Origin: Collinsella sp.
GTDB taxonomy: Bacteria; Actinomycetota; Coriobacteriia; Coriobacteriales; Coriobacteriaceae
Reading direction: 5' to 3'
Assembly: GCA_019414025.1 (NCBI GenBank)
Contig: DXMU01000046.1
Location: forward strand, 62,001-126,000
Length of the DNA stretch: 64,000 nt
Shown here one piece after another: positions 8,730-17,290 of the stretch. The position numbers and the translations under genes were made by a program. The number at the start of each line of letters is the position of its first letter. The first letter of the stretch is position 1. The notes under the pieces are model-generated. The model made no database searches. It was not told the origin of the DNA and was given only the letters and a program-made list of their open reading frames with translations.

Positions 8730-10391
8730 ATGAAAACAACCAAGAACATCGCACGCCTGGCAGTAACCGCCGGCCTCACCGCAGCCCTGAGCTTCGGCGG
8801 CGTGATGGCGACAGTCACGATGGCGTTTGCTGCGGAGGGTGCTGCCCCCAGCTATTCGCTCACGATTAACAAGTCCGTGGACAATGACTCCACTTCGTTC
8901 AAGGCGTATCAGATTTTTAAGGCTGACGTTATTGACGGAAAGTCCGGTAAGGTTGCGTCCAACATTGAGTGGGCGAGTGATGACGCAGAGACTGCGGTCC
9001 TGAAGGTGCTTGTTGATAATAATGCCCCAGGGATTACCTTAGACTCGACCGCTTCTGACGTTGCCGACTACCTTTCCAAGATCACTGATACCACTGATAC
9101 CACGAGTCTGCCGCAGAGCAGCATCCTTAACAAGATTGCCTTGGCTGTAGAGAAGAGTGTTACCGCTACGGGCGATTCCTTTGCCGCCGGTCGCGCTTTC
9201 ACCACTACGAGCGCTGGCTACTACCTGTTCATGACCGATACCGACTCGCTCAGTGCGAATGAGAAGCAGACCGGTACCTCGCCGATCTTTGCAGTCGTGG
9301 GCGGCAACGCAGTGGTCGTTACCGAGAAGACGAGCATCCCGACCGTGACGAAGCAGGTCAAGGACGATGGTGCGGACAACGACTGGAAGTACAAGGCGGA
9401 CTCCCAGATGGGTCAGACCGTTCAGTACAAGCTGACCGGCACGGTTGCAAGCAATGTCGACACGTTCAGCACCTACTATTATGAGTTCCACGATGAGCTG
9501 TCTGCCGGTTTGACTGTTGATAAGTCCACTGTCAAGGCCGTGATTGGTGAGACTCAGATCACGCCTACTTCTGTGACCGTGTCTGATCCCGATTCAAATG
9601 GCAGAACGGTCTTGAGCGTAAAGTTTGACGATCTTAAGGCTGCCGCCACGGCGGCCGGCGTCACTGTCGGCGAGCATACAAGGGTCGTTGTCACGTACAG
9701 CGCCAAGCTCGACCCGAATAAGTCCCAGCATGTCGTTGTCGGTGGCACGGGCAACTCCAACACCGTCAAGCTCATCTACTCCAACAACCCTGGCCACGAT
9801 TCCCGGGGTGAGTCTGTGCCCGACACCGTGCGCGACTACACCTATGCGCTCAAGCTCGTCAAGAAGGACGCGACGGATGAGAATAAGATACTTAAGGGCG
9901 TAAAGTTCACCATCCGTGCCACTGATCCCGACGATATTGCATCCAAGGACATGTATGTCCAGGAGAATGGCTCCCTCGGTACTGAGGCTTATGAGTTCAC
10001 GACCACCGACTCCGGCGAGATTAACGTCAAGGGCCTCGATGCCGGCACCTACACCGTCAAGGAGACCCATACGCTCGCCGGCTATAACACCATCCCCGAG
10101 TTCACCTTCACCATCAAAGCCATTGGATTCAACCAAGCAGAGGGAGAGGGAGAAAACAAGATTACGGTCAAGACGAGCACCAGGGGTTCCAATTTGGTCG
10201 AGGTTGACACGACTAACACGGACAACGGTACTGCTGCCTTGATCGTCAAAAACAAGCAGGGTTCCGGCCTCCCGCTCACCGGCCTTAACGGCGTGACGTT
10301 CACTTGGATCGCTGGTGGCGCGGTGCTGTGTATCGGCGTGGCTCATCTCATCCGCAGCCGTAAGCAGGCTGAGGAGTCCGAGCAGGAGTAA
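8730..10391 (+). CDS. Sortase-anchored major pilin (LPLTG signal)
   Basis: The 553-residue protein has a signal peptide (about 1-35). The N-terminal domain (SFKAYQIFKADVIDGK) matches that of the preceding gene. Middle and C-terminal SpaA-like Ig domains follow, with an E-box, VKETHTLAGY, near residue 440. The LPLTG motif (514-518), a membrane helix and a charged tail end the protein. AAGAAAGAGG at 8713-8722 is the ribosome site. Such proteins are polymerised by class C sortases into pilus shafts, and one is encoded at 11107-12045. A strong terminator follows. It is the best candidate for the shaft subunit, by analogy with SpaA/FimA. Confidence 0.85.
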   Translation: MKTTKNIARLAVTAGLTAALSFGGVMATVTMAFAAEGAAPSYSLTINKSVDNDSTSFKAYQIFKADVIDGKSGKVASNIEWASDDAETAVLKVLVDNNAPGITLDSTASDVADYLSKITDTTDTTSLPQSSILNKIALAVEKSVTATGDSFAAGRAFTTTSAGYYLFMTDTDSLSANEKQTGTSPIFAVVGGNAVVVTEKTSIPTVTKQVKDDGADNDWKYKADSQMGQTVQYKLTGTVASNVDTFSTYYYEFHDELSAGLTVDKSTVKAVIGETQITPTSVTVSDPDSNGRTVLSVKFDDLKAAATAAGVTVGEHTRVVVTYSAKLDPNKSQHVVVGGTGNSNTVKLIYSNNPGHDSRGESVPDTVRDYTYALKLVKKDATDENKILKGVKFTIRATDPDDIASKDMYVQENGSLGTEAYEFTTTDSGEINVKGLDAGTYTVKETHTLAGYNTIPEFTFTIKAIGFNQAEGEGENKITVKTSTRGSNLVEVDTTNTDNGTAALIVKNKQGSGLPLTGLNGVTFTWIAGGAVLCIGVAHLIRSRKQAEESEQE

Positions 10392-10491
10392 CGCTCGCTC
10401 ACCCATCCCTTTGGCAGGTGGGATGTGATGGCCATGAGACTTGCGGACACTTTTCTCGTCCATCCACGTTCTTGCTTTGCCATTCTCTTTT

Positions 10492-10528
10492 CGGGGCAGA
10501 CTCCGCGCTGGAGTTTGCCCCGTTTTTT
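10492..10528 (+). terminator. Rho-independent terminator after the pilin genes
   Basis: CGGGGCAGACTCC pairs with GGAGTTTGCCCCG (one G-T pair) around GCGCT, followed by six T. Confidence 0.9.
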
Positions 10529-10694
10529 GGATATAGCAGCCAAGCTCCATTGCCCGATGGATCGAGCGTATGACTATCGAACAGATGTTTGCAATTATTG
10601 CGTTTACCAGCTGTTGGTGCATACACTCGCAGTAAAATGGCTTTGCGACGCATCCCGTGCGCGGGCGGCCGACGACTCGATCGGAGGTCCCCAA

Positions 10695-10844
10695 ATGCTG
10701 AAATTCCTTAACGCGCTCGCCGCCCTCGCGGCGGTGGGCTCGTTCGTCATCGCGTTTCTTGACTCGTATGAAGTTCGGTTTAAGGTCCGTAGGCGCACGC
10801 GCGGTGCGGACGGTGGACGGCATTTGCGCCGCAAGCGCAAATAA
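10695..10844 (+). CDS. Small membrane protein between pilin and sortase genes
   Basis: A 49-residue ORF begins MLKFLNALAALAAVGSFVIA, a hydrophobic segment that can span the membrane once, and ends in a strongly basic tail (RRRTRGADGGRHLRRKRK). GGAGG at 10683-10687 is well placed for ATG 10695. An in-frame upstream ATG at 10425 is unlikely because it would run through the terminator. No family is recognised. A small inner-leaflet protein with a basic C-terminus is all that can be said; its position suggests but does not prove a link to the pilus genes. Confidence 0.55.
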   Translation: MLKFLNALAALAAVGSFVIAFLDSYEVRFKVRRRTRGADGGRHLRRKRK

Positions 10845-10845
10845 G

Positions 10846-10873
10846 AATGCCCGGGGGTCGGATCCCGGGCATT
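10846..10873. terminator. Hairpin after the small membrane protein gene
   Basis: AATGCCCGGG and CCCGGGCATT form a 10-bp stem with an eight-base loop immediately after the stop codon. No clear T tract follows, so it may be an RNA-stabilising hairpin instead of a terminator. Confidence 0.5.
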
Positions 10874-11106
10874 TAACAAAAACTGAAAACTAGGCCGCCC
10901 GCGCTCCTAAGTACTTACGCGGGATGCGTCGTTTCCTATTGACATTGTATCCCGAATCGCTCCGCCGATCCGTGATATTTTGAAAACTCAAATGTGGGCT
11001 CATGCTCGCGCTGCGCAATGCCGCTGAGCTGCGTTGCCCGCAGCAGAAGCTCGCTAATCGGCTATTATTTGTTTAGACAACCTGAGCTGTAGAGGAGTGA
11101 TCGGCG

Positions 11107-12045
11107 ATGGTGCAGGGCGCCAAGCATATGAAGAGCAATAACGCCGCGGACAACGGCGGCTCAAGCCCTCAGCCCAAACCTCAACCAAAGCCCAAGCGCC
11201 GCCGCAAGCGACTGCCGCGCTGGGCCGATCGGCTCATCACCATCGTGATCATCCTTGTTGGCGTGGGCCTTATGACCTGGCCGTGGATCTTGGACCGGCT
11301 CGAGGCCTCGGGCGTGTTCAACCAGATCAGCACCGTGTCCAGCACTGTGGACGCGCTGTCTGCCGAGGAGCGCGAGCGCATTCTGCTCCAGGCTCGCTCC
11401 TTTAACGAGCAGCTGGCGGGTGAGGTCACCGAGCTTCCCGACGATCAGATTGAGCCCTACGCCCAGCAGCTCATCTTTGACCGCGACCCCATGATGAGCT
11501 GGATCGAAATCCCCTCCATCGACGTGAGCATGCCCATCTACCACGGCACGAGCGAGGAGGTCCTCATGGCGGGTGTCGGCCACCTGGAGGGCACGAGCCT
11601 GCCAGTGGGCGGCACCTCGACGCATTGCGTGCTCACCGCGCACTCGGGCATGCGCAATCTGAGCATGTTCGACGACATCCGCTTGCTAGAGCCCGGCGAC
11701 CTGGTGCTGCTGCACACCATGAACAAGACGCTCGCCTACAAGATGGTGGACTCCGAGGTGGTGCTGCCCGAGGAGATGGAGTCACTGACCATCGAGCCCG
11801 GTGCCGACAAGGTGACGCTCGTTACCTGCACGCCCTACGGCGTGAACGACCATCGCCTGCTGGTGCATTGCGTGCGCACCAAGTACAACAAGAAGGACGT
11901 CGACAAGCAAAAGTCGCTGGCCGGCCGCCACTGGGGCAAGCGCGAGTTTGCCGTGCTCATCGTGGTCGTGGCCATTGTGCTGTTGCTGCTGGACATCGTG
12001 ATCCACGCGGTCCGCAAGCGCCGCAAGGCCAAGGCCTCGGCATAA
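11107..12045 (+). CDS. srtC: Class C sortase (pilin polymerase)
   Basis: The 312-residue protein has an N-terminal membrane helix (about 40-60) after a basic, Pro-rich tail and a second helix near the C-terminus (about 282-302); two helices are typical of class C sortases. The catalytic Cys241 is in TLVTCTP, His179 in LTAHSGM and Arg250 in NDHRLLV. The FDRDP segment before the core could be the lid that covers the active site in this class. It joins pilin subunits through lysine-threonine bonds on the outer membrane face. AGAGGAG at 11091-11097 sets the start. It lies 715 bp from the last pilin gene and probably has its own promoter. Confidence 0.9.
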   Translation: MVQGAKHMKSNNAADNGGSSPQPKPQPKPKRRRKRLPRWADRLITIVIILVGVGLMTWPWILDRLEASGVFNQISTVSSTVDALSAEERERILLQARSFNEQLAGEVTELPDDQIEPYAQQLIFDRDPMMSWIEIPSIDVSMPIYHGTSEEVLMAGVGHLEGTSLPVGGTSTHCVLTAHSGMRNLSMFDDIRLLEPGDLVLLHTMNKTLAYKMVDSEVVLPEEMESLTIEPGADKVTLVTCTPYGVNDHRLLVHCVRTKYNKKDVDKQKSLAGRHWGKREFAVLIVVVAIVLLLLDIVIHAVRKRRKAKASA

Positions 12046-12059
12046 GACATTCTCCAGAA

Positions 12060-12092
12060 CCACCACAATGGGGACAGGCACCTTTGTGGTGG
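12060..12092. repeat. Hairpin repeat, variable-arm family (CCACCACAA arms)
   Basis: CCACCACAATGG (12060-12071) pairs with CCTTTGTGGTGG (12081-12092) with one mismatch, around GGACAGGCA. It is the same family as 465-497. Confidence 0.75.
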
Positions 12093-12107
12093 CCGGGACT
12101 TCCAAAC

Positions 12108-12167
12108 CGTCACAACATTCGATGAAAATCTCGATTTTGACGAAAAGTGTCGAATGTTGTGATGGTT
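12108..12167. repeat. Composite palindrome, CACAACATTCGATG family, copy 2
   Basis: TCACAACATTCGA and TCGAATGTTGTGA form the stem, and the inner AAAATCTCGATTTT corresponds to the inner palindrome of copy 1 (1953-2015). It again lies next to a CCACCACAA hairpin, but the order of the two is reversed. Confidence 0.75.
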
Positions 12168-12328
12168 ATCGCTGTGGGCAGGACGGTTTTCGTTGTGGGC
12201 GAGACGGTTTTCGCTATGGACGGTGCGGTTTCGCTGCAGAACCGCCAGCCCGCAGCCTGCCAACCGCCGCCCTCGTTACGTTTTCGCTGCATTTGGGTAA
12301 AGCACCTGCTCCAAGCGGCGTTGCCCTG

Positions 12329-12334
12329 TATACT
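12329..12334 (+). promoter_or_regulatory. Possible -10 box of gatCAB
   Basis: TATACT is 36 bp before the gatC start. The -35 position, 17 bp upstream (CTGCTC), is poor, so this is tentative. Confidence 0.4.
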
Positions 12335-12369
12335 AGAGCGGTTTAACTGTTATGCGGAAGGGAGCGCCT

Positions 12370-12681
12370 ATGGCACTCAGCGAGAAAGACGTGCGAGGCA
12401 TCGCCGAGTACGCAAAGATCGCACTGACCGATGACGAGCTCACCCAGATGACGTCCTACATGAACGACGCCGTCCAGATGCTCGAGCCCGTCTTGCAATA
12501 TGACTTGCCCGACGTGGAGCCCACGTTCCATCCCATCGGAAGCCTGTCCAACGTGATGGGCGATGACCTGCGCGAGCCCGAGCGCGACCTGCCGCTCGAC
12601 ATTGCGCTCGAAAACGCCGGCAGCGCGCGCGACCGCTACTTTCGCGTGCCGTCCATTTTGGGAGAGGGGGAGAGCGAGTAA
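12370..12681 (+). CDS. gatC: Glutamyl/aspartyl-tRNA amidotransferase subunit C
   Basis: The 103-residue protein has the size and pattern of GatC, including an early helical segment (EKDVRGIAEYAKIALTDDEL) and the conserved C-terminal NAGSARDRYFRVPSIL. GatC holds GatA and GatB together in the enzyme that turns Glu-tRNA(Gln) and Asp-tRNA(Asn) into their amide forms. I chose ATG 12370 with GAAGGAG at 12357-12363 over an upstream ATG at 12352. Its stop overlaps the gatA start in TAATG, so the genes are translationally coupled. Confidence 0.93.
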   Translation: MALSEKDVRGIAEYAKIALTDDELTQMTSYMNDAVQMLEPVLQYDLPDVEPTFHPIGSLSNVMGDDLREPERDLPLDIALENAGSARDRYFRVPSILGEGESE

Positions 12682-14195
12682 TGGCGCTAAGCTTCGATTC
12701 CCTTACCGCCGCCCAGATCGCCGCAGGCGTTGCCGCCGGCGACTTTACCGCTACCGAGGTGGCCCAGGCCTCCCTTGCCGCCATCGAGGCGCGCGAGGGC
12801 GGGGTCCAGGCATTCCTGCAGGTGGCGCCCGAGCTTGCGCTCGAGGCCGCCGCGCGCGTGGATGCCGACCGTGCCGCAGGCAAGCCGCTGCCCCCGCTCG
12901 CGGGCGTGCCGCTGGCCATTAAGGACAACATGAACCTCGTGGGTACGCGCACCACCTGCGCTTCCCGCATGCTCGAGAACTACCAGAGCGTCTACACCGC
13001 CACCTGCGTCCAGCGCATGCTCGATGCCGGCTGCCTGCCCATGGGCAAGGCCAACATGGACGAGTTTGCCTTTGGCAGCTCCACCGAGAGCTCAGCGTTC
13101 CACCGCACCAACAACCCTTGGGATACCGAGCGCGTGCCCGGCGGCTCCTCGGGCGGCTCCGCTGCCGCCGTCGCCGCGGGCGAGGTCGCGCTCTCGCTGG
13201 GCTCGGACACCGGCGGCTCCATTCGCCAGCCGGCGAGCCTCTGCGGCGTGGTGGGCTTTAAACCCACGTATGGCGCCGTGAGCCGTTACGGCGTGGTTGC
13301 CTTTGGCTCGTCGCTCGACCAGGTGGGCCCCTTTGGCCGCACGGTCGAGGATGTCGCGCTGGCCATGAACGCGCTTACCGGCGCGGGCCATGATCCGTAC
13401 GACTGCACCAGCCAGGATTGCGCCGTCGACTTTACCGAGCATCTCAACGACAGCATCGAGGGTAAACGCGTGGGCATCATCCCCGCGTTTATGGAGGCCG
13501 AGGGCCTGACGCCCGAGGTCAAGGCCGCTGTTCAGCGCGCCGCCCAGGAGCTGCAGAACCAGGGCGCCGAGCTGGTCGAGGTCGACCTGCCGCACCTGGA
13601 CGCCGCCATCGCCGCCTACTACGTCATCGGCCCGGCCGAGGCGTTCTCCAACTTGGCCCGCTTCGACGGCATTCGCTACGGCTATCAGGAGGAGGGCTGC
13701 GCCAACCTGTCCGACCAGAGCTCGCTTTCGCGCGCCCACGGCTTTGGCGCCGAGGCCAAGCGCCGTCAGATGCTCGGCGCCTACCTGCTGAGCTCGGGCG
13801 TGTACGACAAGTACTACTACGCCGCGCAAAAGGCCCGCACGCTCATCACGCAGGACTACGACGCCGCGTATGCCAAGGTGGACACCATCCTCATGCCCGC
13901 CTCGCCGCGCACGGCCTTTAAGTTTGGCGAGATCAGCGACCCCACGCAGATGTATCTCTCCGATCTGTACACCATCTCGCTCAACATTTGCGGCAACGGC
14001 GGTATCTCGGTGCCGCTGGGCCTGGGCGAGGATACTCATCTGCCCGTTTCTGCCCAGCTGGTGGGGCCTGCCTTTAAGGACCGTCAGCTGCTCACGTTTG
14101 CCCGCGCCCTGGAGCGCGGCTTTGCCGATGCCGCCACGGGAGCGCCCGTGCTTTCCGTCGCGCCCGATTTTGCCGGGAAGGGAGGCGAGCTGTAA
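12681..14195 (+). CDS. gatA: Glutamyl/aspartyl-tRNA amidotransferase subunit A
   Basis: The 504-residue amidase-signature protein carries the full Ser-cisSer-Lys triad. Lys81 is in PLAIKDNM, Ser156 in GGSSGGSAAA and Ser180 in GSDTGGSIRQP. It hydrolyses glutamine and passes ammonia through a channel to GatB. It lies between gatC and gatB with one-base overlaps on each side (TAATG at both junctions). Length is close to the family norm and nothing appears disrupted. Confidence 0.96.
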   Translation: MALSFDSLTAAQIAAGVAAGDFTATEVAQASLAAIEAREGGVQAFLQVAPELALEAAARVDADRAAGKPLPPLAGVPLAIKDNMNLVGTRTTCASRMLENYQSVYTATCVQRMLDAGCLPMGKANMDEFAFGSSTESSAFHRTNNPWDTERVPGGSSGGSAAAVAAGEVALSLGSDTGGSIRQPASLCGVVGFKPTYGAVSRYGVVAFGSSLDQVGPFGRTVEDVALAMNALTGAGHDPYDCTSQDCAVDFTEHLNDSIEGKRVGIIPAFMEAEGLTPEVKAAVQRAAQELQNQGAELVEVDLPHLDAAIAAYYVIGPAEAFSNLARFDGIRYGYQEEGCANLSDQSSLSRAHGFGAEAKRRQMLGAYLLSSGVYDKYYYAAQKARTLITQDYDAAYAKVDTILMPASPRTAFKFGEISDPTQMYLSDLYTISLNICGNGGISVPLGLGEDTHLPVSAQLVGPAFKDRQLLTFARALERGFADAATGAPVLSVAPDFAGKGGEL

Positions 14196-15871
14196 TGAAG
14201 GAGCTTTCCGAGGTTCTGCAGGATTGGGAGGCCGTGATCGGCCTGGAGATCCATACCGAGCTCACCGCACTCGATACCAAGATGTTCTGCAACTGCAAGC
14301 TCAGCCACGATGACGAGCCCAACGCCAACGTGTGTCCGGTGTGCCTGGGCCTGCCCGGTGCCCTGCCGGTGCCCAACAAACGCGCCATCGAGAGCATCGT
14401 CAAGGCCGGTCTGGCCACCAACTGCGAGATCCAGCGCCACTCGATGTTCTATCGCAAGCACTACTTCTATCCCGACATGGCCAAGAACTTCCAGACCACG
14501 CAGGGTCCGGTCGCCTTTGCCATGTACGGTCATCTGGATCTGGACGTGACCGGTCGCGGTGCCGCCGAACGCCCCGACTGCGCGTTTGGCGAGGCCGAGG
14601 CCCAGAGCCTGGCGAGCGCCTCAGCCAATGCCGAGGGTCTGTCTACGTCCATGTCCTCCACGATGCGCGAGGGCAATCAGCGCGCCGGCCACCTGGCCAG
14701 CTACGATGCATCTAACCTGCAGATGCCTGAGCGCCGCGAGGACGGTTCCTACACGGTGCCCATCCGCATCCTGCGCATCCACATGGAGGAGGACGCCGCC
14801 AAGATGGTGCACGTGGGCGGTGCCGAGGGCCGCATTACCGCCGCGGCCGAGTCGCTCGTTGACTACAATCGCTGCGGTACGCCTTTGATTGAGCTCGTGA
14901 CTGAGCCCGATCTGCGCACACCCGAGGAGGCTCGCCTGTTTATGGAGAAGCTCCGTCGCATCTTTGTGACGCTGGGCATTTCGGACTGCTCCATGGAGAA
15001 GGGCTCCATGCGCTGCGACGGCAACGTGTCGCTGCGTCGCCGTGGCGAGACCAAGTTGGGCACCAAGACCGAGCTCAAGAACCTCAACTCGTTTAAGAGT
15101 CTGCACGACGGCCTTGCCTACGAGATTTGCCGCCAGGCCGAGGTGCTCGAGGAGGGCGGCATCATCTATCAGGAGACCCGCCACTGGGAGCCCAGCCGCA
15201 AGCGCACCGTGGTCATGCGTGTGAAGGAAACGGCAGACGACTATCGTCTGTTCCCCGATCCCGACCTGGCGCCGTTCGATCTGGACGACGGGTTTATCGA
15301 CCGCTGCCGTCGCGAGATTCCCGAGCTGCCCGATGCCAAGCGCGCCCGTTTTGAGGCCGACTTTGGCATTAAGACGGCCGACGCCGAGCAGATTGCCGGC
15401 GACCCCGAGTTTGCCGACTTCTTTGAGGCCGCCGCTGCCGGTATGGCTGGCAAGGAGGCCCAGACGGTCGCAAACCTGCTGGTGAACGAGATGATCGCCT
15501 ACCTTAAGGGCGCGGGCGTGTCGCTCGCCGAGTCCGGCATCGTGCCGGCTCAGGTGGCGGCACTCGCCAAGCTGCTGGCGACCGATGCCATCAGCTCCAA
15601 CCAGGCGCACGAGGTCTTTGAGGCCATGGCCCAGACCGGCGACGACCCCAACAAGATCGTCGACGAGCGCGGCATGCGTCAGGTGAGCGACGCCGGCGCG
15701 CTGCAGCCTATCGTGGATGAGGTGCTGGCAAACTGTGCCGAGCAGGCGCAGCAGTACCGTGACGGCAACCAGAAGGTCATCGGCTTTTTGGTGGGCCAGT
15801 GCATGAAGGCGAGCCGCGGCAAGGGCAACCCGAAGCTCTTCAACGAGTTGCTGAGAACGTCGCTCTCGTAG
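14195..15871 (+). CDS. gatB: Glutamyl/aspartyl-tRNA amidotransferase subunit B, with an extra insertion
   Basis: The N-terminal GLEIHTEL segment, the CNCK...CPVC zinc-type cysteines, RIHMEEDAAK and SLVDYNRCGTPLIELVTEPD are GatB hallmarks. The C-terminal YqeY-like domain binds tRNA. At 558 residues it is longer than the roughly 475-500 usual for GatB. The excess lies mainly at about residues 117-187, where a Ser/Ala/Glu-rich stretch (AEAQSLASASANAEGLSTSM) separates the start of the catalytic domain from the HMEEDA block. GatB activates the tRNA-bound carboxylate with ATP and accepts ammonia from GatA. It ends the gatCAB operon. Confidence 0.95.
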   Translation: MKELSEVLQDWEAVIGLEIHTELTALDTKMFCNCKLSHDDEPNANVCPVCLGLPGALPVPNKRAIESIVKAGLATNCEIQRHSMFYRKHYFYPDMAKNFQTTQGPVAFAMYGHLDLDVTGRGAAERPDCAFGEAEAQSLASASANAEGLSTSMSSTMREGNQRAGHLASYDASNLQMPERREDGSYTVPIRILRIHMEEDAAKMVHVGGAEGRITAAAESLVDYNRCGTPLIELVTEPDLRTPEEARLFMEKLRRIFVTLGISDCSMEKGSMRCDGNVSLRRRGETKLGTKTELKNLNSFKSLHDGLAYEICRQAEVLEEGGIIYQETRHWEPSRKRTVVMRVKETADDYRLFPDPDLAPFDLDDGFIDRCRREIPELPDAKRARFEADFGIKTADAEQIAGDPEFADFFEAAAAGMAGKEAQTVANLLVNEMIAYLKGAGVSLAESGIVPAQVAALAKLLATDAISSNQAHEVFEAMAQTGDDPNKIVDERGMRQVSDAGALQPIVDEVLANCAEQAQQYRDGNQKVIGFLVGQCMKASRGKGNPKLFNELLRTSLS

Positions 15872-15877
15872 CTGCGA

Positions 15878-16020
15878 GGCCGGGGAAGCCCCGAGTCGCC
15901 GGGGTATTTCCTCCAAATTTCAAACAGTCCTATGCAAGACGAAGGCCACATTTAGTGGCCTTCTTTGCATGCGGAACTCATTTGGAGCAAACACCCCGGC
16001 GACTCGGGGCTTCCCCGGCC
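15878..16020 (-). repeat. Large palindromic element A (GAGTTCCGCA-N38-AGGACTGT type)
   Basis: Arms 15878-15905 and 15993-16020 are perfectly complementary over 28 bp, and pairing continues to 15918/15980 with two mismatches. Inside, read on the minus strand, GAGTTCCGCA (15979-15970) and AGGACTGT (15931-15924) flank exactly 38 bases that include a 9-bp hairpin with an ATTTA loop. The same layout occurs at 36066-36203. Confidence 0.75.
15941..15967 (+). terminator. gatB: Terminator-like hairpin in the centre of element A
   Basis: GAAGGCCAC and GTGGCCTTC form a 9-bp stem with loop ATTTA, followed by TTTG. It could end gatCAB transcription, but it is also the core of the palindromic element. Confidence 0.6.
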
Positions 16021-16067
16021 AGACGACTCGGCCGTTCGGGTCAGGCGGGGCTGAATGGAATAGAGTG

Positions 16068-16097
16068 AATGGGCGCGCCGTTGGCGCGCCCATTTTT
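16068..16097 (+). terminator. Terminator-like hairpin
   Basis: AATGGGCGCGCC and GGCGCGCCCATT form a perfect 12-bp stem with a three-base loop, followed by TTTGTA. Confidence 0.75.
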
Positions 16098-16100
16098 GTA

Positions 16101-16133
16101 AATGTGACAAAGGGACAGTCCCTTTGTCACATT
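16101..16133. repeat. Hairpin repeat, variable-arm family (AATGTGAC arms)
   Basis: AATGTGACAAAGGGAC pairs perfectly with GTCCCTTTGTCACATT around one base. The AAAGGGACAG centre is shared with the other copies; the GTGAC/GTCAC arms are specific to this one and to a damaged copy at 20880. Confidence 0.75.
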
Positions 16134-16171
16134 GCGTGTGGAACTCATGGGGCTGTCCCTTTGCCGTCTTT

Positions 16172-17191
16172 TTATTGATGCTGGGAGCGCCAAGCGGTGG
16201 GGGTGGTGCCGGTGTGTTGCTTGAAGGCTTGGGCGAAGGCGGCCTGCTGAGGGTAGCCTAGACGCTCTGCCACCTGCGCTATCGTCAGCGAGCTGTCGGC
16301 CAAAAGGTCCTGTGCTCGCTCCATACGGCGTCTGCGGATGTAGGCGCCCAGGGACTCGCCAGTTTGGGCCTTAAAGGTGGCGCATAGCTTGGAGCGGCTT
16401 GTGTAGAGCCTCTCGGCCACTTCGTTGACACCCACACGCCTGCCTTTGTCGAGCGCGCACTCAATCATCGCCGTCGCTTCCTCGGCAATGGTTATGCTGG
16501 CGCGTGTGTCTGCCGCCCGCCGCGCCTGCTTGTGGGCCGCGCGCGAACAGGCGAGCTCCGCGACCATGGTCTCCACGATGCCTTGCATATAGACGTGTCC
16601 GCCTACGGCGCGAGCGCGGTCCTCGTTGATTCGACGTAGTGTGTGGCAGATGGCAGATGCTGCCTCCTCGTGCCACGACTCGGCAAACGCCTCAAAGACC
16701 CCTGCGAACTCGGTGGGATAGCGGTGCTCCAGTTCGTCAAAATATCCAGGCAAAAAGAGCACCGAGCGCGAGTGATAGAGCCGCCCTGCAAACAGTGGGC
16801 TTAACTCCTCGCCACAGTTATCTTGGATAAAGCTGCACACGGCATTGTTTGGCCACGGTCCATGCAGGGGTTTAAGGTTCGCAGGCGTTATGCCGGCTTC
16901 GGGCATGCACATGAGCGTGGGCGCGCTGACCTCGCTCACGCACGCGTACGGTTCGGGTGTGTATTCTGCCAGGTACATATCGTGCATCGGGGTAATGAAA
17001 TGCTCCATAACGATGCAGGCGGGGGAGAGGGGCATGATCCATGCGCGTCCGTGCGCCCGATCGTTTGCCACCTCGCCGGTAAAGACGGCGCCCTTGCCGG
17101 TAAGCTCCAGGCCAAACTGCTCAAACTGCGGTGCGTAGAGCTCGGTTATGTCGGTCGCCGCCCGCCGCATTTTCAAAAGCGTCCCCTTCAT
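16172..17191 (-). CDS. AraC-family transcriptional regulator
   Basis: The 339-residue protein ends in a typical AraC/XylS double helix-turn-helix (RMERAQDLLADSSLTIAQVA, then GYPQQAAFAQAFKQHTGTTP). The N-terminal 200 residues, a presumed ligand-sensing part, match no domain I recognise. I chose ATG 17191; a TTG at 17218 and an internal ATG at about 17170 are alternatives, and none has a strong ribosome site. It is divergent from the ABC transporter genes at 17291, 99 bp away, and probably controls them. AraC regulators paired with two-subunit ABC exporters occur in siderophore systems such as yersiniabactin; the actual inducer is unknown. Confidence 0.85.
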   Translation of the reverse strand: MKGTLLKMRRAATDITELYAPQFEQFGLELTGKGAVFTGEVANDRAHGRAWIMPLSPACIVMEHFITPMHDMYLAEYTPEPYACVSEVSAPTLMCMPEAGITPANLKPLHGPWPNNAVCSFIQDNCGEELSPLFAGRLYHSRSVLFLPGYFDELEHRYPTEFAGVFEAFAESWHEEAASAICHTLRRINEDRARAVGGHVYMQGIVETMVAELACSRAAHKQARRAADTRASITIAEEATAMIECALDKGRRVGVNEVAERLYTSRSKLCATFKAQTGESLGAYIRRRRMERAQDLLADSSLTIAQVAERLGYPQQAAFAQAFKQHTGTTPTAWRSQHQ

Positions 17192-17290
17192 TTGCGAAAA
17201 CGTCCACGCCTGGCCCAATTGTGTGCCTTGGCTAACACGCCCATGATAAGTTTCTTACGGTTAACTCTCAAGCCGTTAGAAAGGAATCTC

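Larger units (their letters stand above)
12046..12369. other. Intergenic spacer with paired repeats
   Basis: The 324-bp spacer between the sortase and gatC contains a CCACCACAA-type hairpin, a CACAACATTCGA-type palindrome and, before gatC, a -10-like TATACT at 12329-12334. Nothing else is seen. Confidence 0.6.

Noticed and set aside
16823..17290. Long N-terminal extension of the first ABC subunit
   Set aside because: The extension is antisense to the AraC gene; ATG 17291 has a ribosome site and a family-like N-terminus.
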